From Promicromonosporaceae bacterium (lineage in GTDB: Bacteria > Actinomycetota > Actinomycetes > Actinomycetales > Cellulomonadaceae): a DNA stretch of 25,323 nt. This document shows positions 7,427 through 15,500 of the stretch, in pieces. Numbering within the stretch: position 1 is the stretch's first letter; each line of letters begins with the position of its first letter. The position numbers were made by a program, and so were the translations under genes. Under the pieces are notes generated by a model, which searched no databases, was not told where the DNA came from, and saw nothing but the letters and a program-made list of their open reading frames with translations. The DNA lies in contig WQZL01000005.1 of assembly GCA_009780755.1 (NCBI GenBank), forward strand, positions 1 through 25,323, written 5' to 3'.

Positions 7427-8485
7427 ATGCAAACACGTCTGCGCGCCCTTGGTGGTGCAATCATTGCCATCGCTCTCACGGCCAGCCTCGCCAGTTGCGG
7501 CGATGAGGAGGCTAGCGGCCACGATGGCACCGTCACCCTGTTGACCCACAACTCCTGGGCCGTTTCCGAAGAGGTGCTGGCCGCCTTCGAGGCCGAATCC
7601 GGGTTCACCGTGCGGCACATCCCCCTTGGGAATGCCGCCGAACTCACTAACCAGATCGTACTCACCAAGGATGCCCCCCTCGGCGACGTCGTTTTCGGCA
7701 TCGATAACACCTTCGCCTCCCGCGCCTTGGACGCCGGGGCGTTGCAAACGTTCATCCCAACGAACCTGTCCGCATCGGCTACCGGTTACGTACTCGACGA
7801 GGGCGCCCTGATCCCCGTCACCCGCGGGGATGTCTGCATCAACATCGATACCGCTTGGTTCGCTGAGCATGACCGAGCAGAGCCGCAACGGATCGCCGAC
7901 CTGATCCGGCCCGAGTTCGCCGATCTAACGGTGGTACTCAACCCGGCCACCTCCTCGCCCGGCCTCGCCTTCTTCCTCGCCACCATCGATTTATTCGGGG
8001 AGCCGGCCGAGAGCGGCTGGATGCACTTCTGGATCGCTCTGGGGGATAACGGCGTGCGCGTGGCCGAATCGTGGAGTGCCGCCTACCGCACCGAGTTTTC
8101 TGGCTCCGGGGAGGGTGGCACGCGGCCCATCATCGTCTCTTATTCATCGTCGCCCGCCTTCACCCTTACCGATGATGGCCAGGCTACAACTACCCGCGCG
8201 CTGCTCGACGGCTGCTTCCGGCAGGTCGAATACGCCGGCATCCTCACCGGTGCGGGCAACGTCGAGGGCGCCCAGGCTCTGATTGAGTTCCTGGTGTCCC
8301 CAACCTTCCAGGCCGACATCCCCGGCCAGATGTGGGTGTACCCCATCGATGACGCGGTAGAGCTGCCCGCCGACTGGGCACGCTTCGGCCCTCTCGCCGA
8401 CACGGTGTACGGCCCATCAGCCGCCGATATCGAGGCCAACCGTGACAACTGGATCGACCAATGGACACAGATCGTCCTCGATTAA
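7427..8485 (+). CDS. thiB: Thiamine ABC transporter substrate-binding lipoprotein
   Basis: Lipoprotein of 352 residues that binds thiamine or its phosphates outside the membrane and hands it to ThiP. The signal peptide ends in LASC (lipidated Cys24). The mature part begins GTVTLLTHNSWAVSEEVLAAF, and has DVVFGIDNTFASRAL and the C-terminal PGQMWVYPIDDAVELP, all typical of the ThiB branch of type 2 binding proteins. It lies directly behind a TPP riboswitch whose sequence contains its ribosome binding site, which makes the thiamine assignment firm. The last 25 bases overlap the longest reading of thiP. Confidence 0.93.
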   Translation: MQTRLRALGGAIIAIALTASLASCGDEEASGHDGTVTLLTHNSWAVSEEVLAAFEAESGFTVRHIPLGNAAELTNQIVLTKDAPLGDVVFGIDNTFASRALDAGALQTFIPTNLSASATGYVLDEGALIPVTRGDVCINIDTAWFAEHDRAEPQRIADLIRPEFADLTVVLNPATSSPGLAFFLATIDLFGEPAESGWMHFWIALGDNGVRVAESWSAAYRTEFSGSGEGGTRPIIVSYSSSPAFTLTDDGQATTTRALLDGCFRQVEYAGILTGAGNVEGAQALIEFLVSPTFQADIPGQMWVYPIDDAVELPADWARFGPLADTVYGPSAADIEANRDNWIDQWTQIVLD

Positions 8486-10305
8486 CGGTGGTTGAGCCTG
8501 CCAAAAGATCAAGACCACGTCATCCTGCGCGGAGCGAGGTACGAGCGGAGTCGCCGGACCCAGGGTTGATGGTTGCCGCTGGGTCTAGGCGCTGCGACTT
8601 TGCGCAGAGTGACGCGAGGGCGGGGCATTCGCGTCGGGTGGCAGGGAACGTGTTCGGCTGGAGCCTAACCATCGCGCTGCCGTTGTTGTTCCTGGGCGTG
8701 TTCTTCGCCTGGCCCGTCACTGCGTTAACCGCCCGTGGCTTTACCGGAGTTGAGGGTGGGATCGACCTCAGTGGTGTCGCAGAGGTGCTGACCAACCCGC
8801 GCACCTGGCGGCTGGTGCGGAACACGCTAGTACAGGCGGTAGCGGGCACCGGCGCCTCCGTGGTACTCGGCCTGCCCGTCGCCTACCTGCTGTATCGCAC
8901 GCGATTTCGCGGGCGGGCGGCGCTGCGTGGGTTGGTCACCGTGCCATTCGTGCTGCCCACCGTGGTGGTGGGTGTCGCTTTCCAGGCGTTGTTGCGGCCC
9001 GATGGCTGGTTCGGTTTCCTGGGTTGGCAAGAAACCCTGCCCGCCGTCATTCTCGCCCTCGTCTTCTTTAACGTCTCGGTGGTGGTGCGCACCGTGGGTG
9101 GCCTGTGGGAACGGCTCGACCCTCGCGTCGAGCAGGCCGCCCGCGCCTTGGGCGCCTCACCCTGGCGCGCCTTTCGCACCATCACCCTGCCCGCCCTCAC
9201 TCCCGCTATCGCCTCGGCCGCCGCCGTCGTGTTTTTGTTCTGCGCTACCGCCTTCGGCGTCGTCCTGGTACTTGGCGGCGCCGGATACAACACCGTCGAA
9301 ACCGAAATCTTCCGCCGCACCACCCAATTTCTCGACCTGCGCACCGCCGCCGTGCTGTCCATCCTGCAACTGGCGGTGGTGGTTGCCGCGCTAATCGCCT
9401 CCGGACGCGCCCGCGCCAACCGCGAACGAGCGCTCCATCTGCAACACGAGGGCATCACCACACACTCCTGGTCCTACCGTTCTGGGGCCGATGTGGCTAC
9501 CGCCGCCGCGACGCTGCTCATAGCGGGCGGGCTTATTTTGACCCCGCTCGCCGGACTCGTCTCCCGCTCGCTGCGCAACCCTGATGGCTCCTGGGGTCTA
9601 CAGAACTACCGGGCGCTTGGCACCACCGGGCAAGGCAACGCCCTCGTGGTGACGGTATGGCAGGCGCTCGCCGCCTCGCTGCGCACCGCCGCCATCGCCA
9701 CCATGATCGCCCTAACCATTGGCGGGATGATCGCGCTGGTGCTGTCCCGCCGACCCCGACGCCGAGCGGTTCGCCGTGCGTTGGGGCTGTTTGACGCCGT
9801 GGTAATGCTGCCGCTCGGGGTCTCCGCCGTTACCGTCGGCTTCGGATTCTTCATCACCCTAAACCGGCCACTCGGGCTGAACATCGACCTGCGCACCGCT
9901 GGCCTGTTGGTGCCTATCGCTCAGGCCGTCGTTGCTATTCCGCTTGTGGTGCGCACCATGTTGCCGGTGTTGCGCGCCATCGACCCGCGTCTGCGGGAGG
10001 CCGCCGCCACGCTCGGCGCGGCGCCGGGCCGGGTACTGCGGACGGTGGACTGGCCGTTGGCGTTACGTTCACTCGGTCTGGCGGCAGGGTTTGCCTTCGC
10101 GGTATCGCTCGGAGAGTTTGGCGCCACCGCATTCCTGGCCCGGCCTGATTCGGCGACGCTGCCCGTAGTGATCTTCCGACTGATCGGCAGGCCCGGCGCC
10201 GAGAACTACGGCATGGCGCTCGCGGCATCCGTGGTGTTGGCGGCGCTGACCGCTACCGTGATGATGCTGGCCGAACGCCTGCGCTCCCAAGCAGGAGAGT
10301 TCTAA
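8461..10305 (+). CDS. thiP: Thiamine ABC transporter permease, with repeat-encoded N-terminal extension
   Basis: Fused two-domain inner-membrane permease of 614 residues; E. coli ThiP is about 536. Two ABC permease halves carry EAA-type loops: EQAARALGASPWRAFRTITL in the first, and REAAATLGAAPGRVLRTVDW in the second. Hydrophobic helices begin at WSLTIALPLLFLGVFFAW. The ATG at 8461 overlaps thiB by 25 nt and would place a palindromic R element (8518-8614) in the N-terminal 20-51 residues, read as RHPARSEVRAESPDP and so on. The ribosome binding site before 8461 is weak. A GTG at 8638 directly after the element would give a 555-residue protein of more usual length, so the true start is unsettled. 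Stop TAA overlaps the thiQ ATG. Confidence 0.9.
   Translation: MDTDRPRLTVVEPAKRSRPRHPARSEVRAESPDPGLMVAAGSRRCDFAQSDARAGHSRRVAGNVFGWSLTIALPLLFLGVFFAWPVTALTARGFTGVEGGIDLSGVAEVLTNPRTWRLVRNTLVQAVAGTGASVVLGLPVAYLLYRTRFRGRAALRGLVTVPFVLPTVVVGVAFQALLRPDGWFGFLGWQETLPAVILALVFFNVSVVVRTVGGLWERLDPRVEQAARALGASPWRAFRTITLPALTPAIASAAAVVFLFCATAFGVVLVLGGAGYNTVETEIFRRTTQFLDLRTAAVLSILQLAVVVAALIASGRARANRERALHLQHEGITTHSWSYRSGADVATAAATLLIAGGLILTPLAGLVSRSLRNPDGSWGLQNYRALGTTGQGNALVVTVWQALAASLRTAAIATMIALTIGGMIALVLSRRPRRRAVRRALGLFDAVVMLPLGVSAVTVGFGFFITLNRPLGLNIDLRTAGLLVPIAQAVVAIPLVVRTMLPVLRAIDPRLREAAATLGAAPGRVLRTVDWPLALRSLGLAAGFAFAVSLGEFGATAFLARPDSATLPVVIFRLIGRPGAENYGMALAASVVLAALTATVMMLAERLRSQAGEF
8518..8614 (+). repeat. 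R element copy 1 (thiP 5' region)
   Basis: Palindromic element beginning CGTCATCCTGCGCGGAGCGA and ending GCGCAGAGTGACG, with inner arms GGAGTCGCCGGACCCAG and CTGGGTCTAGGCGCTGCGA. Its body matches copies at 19858 and 24585. It lies between the end of thiB and the first membrane helix of thiP and is open in the thiP frame. Confidence 0.88.
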
Positions 10306-11219
10306 TGAATGACGCTATTACCTCACCCCTCCCCACGTCACCCACGTCACTCTGCGCATCCCCCCCTACGTCACTCTGCGCGAAGTCGCAGAGCCTAGAG
10401 ATCAGCTCTAGCCTCACCCCCCCCGCGCAAGACAACAGCGGAAGTGGCCTGCACGTACGTAACGCAACCGTTCATTACGGCACCAAGGTTGCCGTTGATA
10501 ACGTCTCTCTCGATGTTTTACCCGGAGAAATCGTCGCGCTGCTCGGGCCGTCGGGTTGCGGCAAGTCATCGCTGCTGCGGGCGATCGTCGGCCTAGAACC
10601 ACTGGCATCGGGCAGCATCGCCTACGACAAGGCCGATCTTGCAGGGGTCCCCGTTCACAAGCGCGGCTTTGGCCTGCTGTTCCAAGATGGGCAATTGTTC
10701 CCCCATCGCGACGTGGCTCGCAACATCGCCTATGGCTTAGAAGGTGGCCAGATGCTAAAACCGGAGCGGGCGGCGCGGGTGGCGGAGTTGTTGGAGTTGG
10801 TGGGGTTGGTCGGGTTCGAGCGGCGTGCGGTGGCCACGCTGTCAGGCGGGGAGCGGCAACGCGTCGCCTTGGCTCGCTCGCTTGCGCCCCGTCCTCGGCT
10901 GCTGCTGCTCGATGAGCCTTTCTCCGCGCTCGACCGCGCCTTGCGCGAACGCCTGGCCGTCGAGGTGCGTGACATCCTGCGCGCCACCGGTACCACCGCA
11001 ATCCTGGTCACCCACGATCACGACGAAGCACTCACGGTCGCCGACCGCATCGTCCTCATGAACGACGCTCGCTTAACCAACCCCGCAACCCACCCGATGA
11101 ACCGGGAATTTGTAACTTCTGAAACGTTCCAGAAGTTACAGACATCCGGTTCGGCGTTGCCCAGGAGCGGGCGGGGGGACGAGATAAGCTGCTGCCCACA
11201 CCGAGAGCAGGAGGGCTGA
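10305..11219 (+). CDS. thiQ: Thiamine ABC transporter ATP-binding protein with repeat-encoded tails
   Basis: ATPase of the thiamine importer, 304 residues; E. coli ThiQ is about 230. The core starts near residue 47 (LHVRNATVHYG). It carries Walker A GPSGCGKSS, Q-loop LFQDGQLFPH, signature LSGGERQ, Walker B LLLLDEPFSALD and H-loop LVTHDHDEA. ATG 10305 has a good GGAGAG upstream and overlaps the thiP stop (TAATG). No other in-frame ATG, GTG or TTG occurs before the ABC core, so the first 45 residues, which include R-element sequence (TSLCASPPTSLCAKSQSLE), must be translated. The tail after DRIVLMNDARL, about 45 residues, contains another palindrome (11111-11140) and looks foreign to the family. 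Its stop overlaps the LacI start. Confidence 0.92.
   Translation: MNDAITSPLPTSPTSLCASPPTSLCAKSQSLEISSSLTPPAQDNSGSGLHVRNATVHYGTKVAVDNVSLDVLPGEIVALLGPSGCGKSSLLRAIVGLEPLASGSIAYDKADLAGVPVHKRGFGLLFQDGQLFPHRDVARNIAYGLEGGQMLKPERAARVAELLELVGLVGFERRAVATLSGGERQRVALARSLAPRPRLLLLDEPFSALDRALRERLAVEVRDILRATGTTAILVTHDHDEALTVADRIVLMNDARLTNPATHPMNREFVTSETFQKLQTSGSALPRSGRGDEISCCPHREQEG
10345..10415 (+). repeat. R element copy 2, truncated and partly doubled (thiQ 5' region)
   Basis: Two left ends, CGTCACTCTGCGC at 10345-10357 and at 10369-10381, are followed by GAAGTCGCAGAGCCTAGAG, matching the left half of R elements. The right half is missing or decayed, leaving only a small CTAGAG/CTCTAG hairpin. It is read in the thiQ frame as TSLCASPPTSLCAKSQSLE, a different frame from that used in thiP and hrpA. 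Confidence 0.75.
11111..11140 (+). repeat. Perfect hairpin inside the 3' end of thiQ
   Basis: TGTAACTTCTG (11111-11121) pairs over 11 bp with CAGAAGTTACA (11130-11140) around an eight-base loop AAACGTTC. It lies in the coding region for the non-conserved ThiQ tail (VTSETFQKLQ), 79 bases before the LacI start. AT-rich composition differs from its surroundings, which suggests an inserted small palindrome. It could affect thiQ-to-lacI read-through, but there is no T-run. Confidence 0.7.
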
Positions 11220-12235
11220 TGGCGGTTACGCTTCGCGATGTGGCGGCGCGCGCTGGCGTGTCTTTCAAGACCGTCTCCAACGTCATAAATGATTACCCAC
11301 ACATTCGCCCGGCCACCAGGGAGCGGGTGGAGCAGGCCATCGCCGAACTTGGCTACACCACCAACATCGCCGCCCGAAACCTTCGCCGAGGTCGCACGGG
11401 GATGATTTCCCTGGCCGTGCCCGAGCTGCGGGTGTCGTATTTTGCCGAGTTGGCGGACTCGGTGATGCGCGCCGCCGAGGCCCGCGATCTGGCGTTGATG
11501 ATCGAGCAGACCGGTTACTACGGTGAGCGCGAACCAGCGGTGTTGGGTTCGGCCATGCGCCGCTTCACTGATGGGCTGATCCTCGCCACCGTTGCCGCCG
11601 ACCCGTATCACCACCCGGAGTTGAAGGTCAGCTACCCGCTGGTGCTGCTCGGGGATCGGATGGTCGAGGAGCAGATTGACCATGTAACGATGGCGAATGT
11701 CGAGGGGGCGAGGGCGGCCACCGAACACCTGCTTGCCATCGGCTGCCGCAACATCGCCGTACTCGGCGTGCATCCCGAGGAGGAACACGGCACGGCGGCG
11801 TTGCGGCTGGAGGGGTATCGGCAAGCGCTGGCTGCGGCCGGGATTGCGCCGCGTCGAGAGCTAGAGGGCGACGCCGACCGGTGGGTACGGGGCACCGGGG
11901 TGGCCGCCATGCGACAGGTACTCGATTCGGGGACGAAGGTGGATGGGGTGTTTGGCATGAACGACTCCTTGGCCCTCGGCGCCCTGCACGAGATTCAGTC
12001 GCGCGGGCTGCGGGTGCCCCAGGACGTAGCCTTGATCGGCTTCGACAACATAGACGCGGCCCAGTATTCGGGGCCGGGCTTGACCACCATCGATCCGAAT
12101 CGCGATGAGATCGCTAACCGGGCCGTCGAGCTGCTGATGGCCCGCATTGATGGTGGGGAGGCACCTGCCGCCCGGTTCACGGCAAGTTTCACGCTAGTGC
12201 AACGCGAATCGACTAGCTGCCAAGCAAGCTCTTGA
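11219..12235 (+). CDS. LacI-family transcriptional regulator
   Basis: A 338-residue sugar-responsive repressor. Residues 1-60 form the LacI DNA-binding part: VTLRDVAARAGVSFKTVSNV, then GYTTNIAARNLRRGRTG as hinge. A periplasmic-binding-protein-like effector domain follows, with DGLILATV, VSYPLVLLGDRM, GVFGMNDSLALGALHEIQSRG and QDVALIGFDNIDAAQYSGPGLTTI. GGAGG lies just upstream. The ATG shares one base with the thiQ stop (TGATG), so it can be translated from the thi transcript. The best targets are the perfect LacI-type palindromes at 12289-12306 and 16310-16325 just downstream. Repression of the surface protein and arabinoside genes is inferred from position. Confidence 0.92.
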   Translation: MAVTLRDVAARAGVSFKTVSNVINDYPHIRPATRERVEQAIAELGYTTNIAARNLRRGRTGMISLAVPELRVSYFAELADSVMRAAEARDLALMIEQTGYYGEREPAVLGSAMRRFTDGLILATVAADPYHHPELKVSYPLVLLGDRMVEEQIDHVTMANVEGARAATEHLLAIGCRNIAVLGVHPEEEHGTAALRLEGYRQALAAAGIAPRRELEGDADRWVRGTGVAAMRQVLDSGTKVDGVFGMNDSLALGALHEIQSRGLRVPQDVALIGFDNIDAAQYSGPGLTTIDPNRDEIANRAVELLMARIDGGEAPAARFTASFTLVQRESTSCQASS

Positions 12236-12288
12236 CCGTTTCATTGCCATAAGTGCCGATTTGGGCAGCCATTCGCTCAATTCGTGCC

Positions 12289-12306
12289 CGTGTTAGCGCT
12301 AACACG
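12289..12306. promoter_or_regulatory. LacI-type operator, copy 1
   Basis: Perfect 18-bp palindrome CGTGTTAGCGCTAACACG with the central CG usual for LacI-family sites. It lies 54 bases after the LacI-type gene and upstream of the surface protein gene. The core 16 bp recur exactly at 16310-16325. Confidence 0.88.
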
Positions 12307-12328
12307 AAACATGGTGTAGCGTGAGGAG

Positions 12329-12350
12329 CAACGTTATTACAACGTTGTAG
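12329..12350. promoter_or_regulatory. Second operator module, copy 1 (paired AACGTT)
   Basis: CAACGTT at 12329-12335 recurs at 12340-12346, exactly 11 bp (one helical turn) apart. The second one sits in the 12-bp palindrome TACAACGTTGTA (12338-12349). Spacing to the first operator (48 bp) is the same as in the copy at 16349-16370. Confidence 0.7.
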
Positions 12351-12383
12351 ATTGAGTGGCAAGCCCGATGAAGGGAGTGTCTG

Positions 12384-12515
12384 GTGGCGAACACATCGAC
12401 CAGAGGCAGCGTGTGGCGACAGGCCATAGACCGCCGAGCGGTGCGCTCAACAGCGTGCCCGCGTGCGGACGCACAAGCTCAGGTGCGGTGCCGCTTGATC
12501 TGCGAATCATCATAA
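12384..12515 (+). CDS. Short leader ORF or relic of a duplicated permease start
   Basis: A GTG-started frame of 43 codons. Its start region mirrors the permease gene start at 16404: AGGGAGTGTC lies shortly before each GTG, and the first residues MANTSTRGS resemble MSKTSTVDV. After about nine codons the similarity is lost and the product is Arg- and Ala-rich with no recognisable fold. It probably arose when the promoter, operator and start codon of the permease operon were copied (or the reverse). It could act as a leader peptide for the surface protein gene that starts 25 bases after its stop, or be non-functional. Confidence 0.35.
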   Translation: MANTSTRGSVWRQAIDRRAVRSTACPRADAQAQVRCRLICESS

Positions 12516-12539
12516 AACACACGACAGTTTGGAGAAACA

Positions 12540-15500
12540 ATGTCAGCGACGACAACGAGGGGCGCCCCCTCTCGACACCGATGGCTCCCTCGATCCACTA
12601 AGGCGGCAATCGCCGCCGCAGCGGCCCTAACCTTGGCCTTCCCCGTAGCGGCGATGGCCGCTCCGGCTCCTACCGACGATCCGCTTCCCCCTCCAACCCC
12701 GAGCATCACATTCACCCCAGACTCCGGCCTCACCGCAGGCGGCACCTCCGTAACCGGCAACCTGCCAGACGTCACTTTTGTCAGCGCTGCCGCTGCGCCG
12801 ATGCGCGTGTTCTTGCTTGACAGTGAAGGCAATGCCTGGTCATGGGGAAGGCAGGCGCGCGCTCCTCTCGGTCGCGACGACGCCTACCCTATGGGCACTC
12901 CTTGGCATCTGGCTATGCCGGAGGGCGTTCGGTTTGTTGAGCTTTCATCCCTTGAAAACCACTCATTAGCGTTGGACACAGAGGGCCGCGTGTGGGTCTG
13001 GGGTTCCAACACAAACGGGCGCCTTGGTACCGGTGGCCCTAACAGCCCTGATGTCGGTGTACCGACCTTGCTCACTTTGCCAGGCAATGCAGTAGCTGCA
13101 GCGGTTACCGCTGGTTCCGCATCATCGTTCGTGATTACCACGGATGGCCACGTTTACAGTTTTGGCAGCAACTCATTTGGGCAGCTCGGCAACGGCAACC
13201 GTATCGATCAGCGCACTCCGGTTCGGATGCTGCTCCCTGAAGGAGTTCAGGCGCAGAGCGTCGTTTCGGCGACTGAAATCGTCGGCGTGCTGACTACCTG
13301 CGGACGGATCTTCACCGCCGGTGGAATAGTTGCTACTGATGGCACGCAGCGCATCGCCGCAGAAACTCCGCTGGAAACTACCCTGCCAGGAGGTGCAGAG
13401 GCAGTTGATCTGGCCGCTGGTGTCGGTGTCTTCTTCGCTATCGGCGACGACGGCGTGGTGTACTCCTGGGGCGAAGGCGGCAATGGGCGCCTTGGTCAAG
13501 ACACGGGGGTAGGCACAGGCTTTGGCCTTAACCGAGCCAACCCGGCCCCAGTCGCGCTACCAGGCACGGTTACCCCTTACCGGGTTATTTCCTCAAACGT
13601 TGGCGGCTTCGTACTCGACACGGATGGTCACCTCTGGTCATGGGGCCAAGCAAACAACAGCGCGGTACTTGGCACTGGCGACATGGTCAACCAGGGAGCC
13701 CCCGTGCCGGTTGTGTTGCCTTCCGGCGTAACTGTCGCCACCCTCAACGTCAGCAACTGGACTGCTGTTGCCATCACTGATGACGGCAGCCTTCTGGGTT
13801 GGGGCGGGGGCCAAACCTTGTTCGGTACCGCTACCGGTAGCATGCAACCAACCCCGACACCAATCGACTTCGAGCTTCCTCTCCCGGTTGTGACCGAGGT
13901 GCTGTTTGGTACCACGCCAGGTGTAAACCTGGTTTCGGACGCAACCGGCTGGACAGTTGACACTCCGGCGCTCTCCGCTGGCACGGTTGATGTGACCATT
14001 ACCTGGACCGTGGGTGGTCAGAGTCGCACCATCGTGATCGAGGATGGTTTTACATTCGAGTTGCCGTCGATTACTGGTGGTTCGGTTGTGATTGAGGGCG
14101 CTGCGGTTGTTGGTGGGACGTTGACGGCTATGGCCGATGATTTCGTTCCGGCTGCTGCGGTGGTCACTTTCCAGTGGCTCGCTGATGACGAGCCGATCAC
14201 TGGTGCTACTGGTGCCACGCTTGATCTGACTGCCGGAATGCTTGGTGATGTCATCACTGTTGTCGCGACCGCGACGCATACTGGCTACCAGTCCAAGTCG
14301 GTTACTTCTGATCCGGTTACTGTCGTGGAGGGCACCTTCACTGGTGGTACGGCCACGATCACCGGTAGCCCGGTTGTTGGCCAGACACTGAGTGTTTCGG
14401 CTACGGGATTTGTGCCGAGTACGGATGATGTTGTCTTCGCTTGGTACGTTGATGGTGATCCAGTTGGTACTGGTTCGACGTTGGCATTGACTGCCGCGAT
14501 GGTCGGCTATGAGGTCACGGCTACGGCAACCGCAAGCCTTGCTGGGTTCACTTCTCGTACCGTTACGTCCGATCCAGAGACTGTCGTGGAGGGCACCTTT
14601 ACTGGTGGTACGGCCACGATCACCGGTAGCCCGGTTGTTGGTGGGACGTTGACTGTTTCGGCTTCGGGGTTTGACCCGGTGCCAGGGGATGTTGTGTTCC
14701 AGTGGTATGCCGATGGTGTGGCGATCACTGGTGCTACCGAGGCCACGCTTGATCTGACCTATGGGATGGTCGGTGATGTGATTACGGTTACCGCGACTGC
14801 GAGTCTTGCTGGGTTCACTTCTCGTACGGTTACTTCCGATCCGGTGACTGTGGTTGCAGCTGGTTTCACTGGTGGTACGGCCGCGATTACCGGGGAGCCT
14901 GTTGTTGGTGGGACGTTGACTGTTTCGGCTACTGGGTTTGTCCCGGAGCCGGGGGATGTTGTGTTCCAGTGGTATGCCGATGGTGTGGCGATCACTGGTG
15001 CTACCGAGGCCACGCTTGATCTGACCGCTGGGATGGTCGGTGATGTGATTACGGTTACCGCGACTGCGAGTCTTGCTGGGTTCACTTCTCGTACCGTTAC
15101 TTCTGCGCCGGTTACCGTAGTAGCAGTCCCACAAGCATCCCCGTCGCCGACACCGACGGAAACGGTACCTCCTACTCCTGTTCCTACTCCAACAGAGACT
15201 CCGGGTGCGCCTACCCCAACCCCGACGCCGCCAGCGCATGATGATTGGGAGTGTCCGACGACGGCTGCGTTTGTGGATGTTCCGGTTGGTTCGCAGTTCC
15301 ATTGTTATATCGAGTGGCTTGCGTTGACTGGTATTACTACTGGTTGGGTGTTGGAGACTCATGCTGAGTTCCGTCCGATGTTGAACATCGAACGTCAAGC
15401 AATGTCTGCGTTCTTGTACCGTGGTTTGGCTGAGGAGGGTGTGTTCACGGCTCCTGGTGTCCCAACGTTCGTGGACAAGAATCCTGGGGATACGTTCTTC

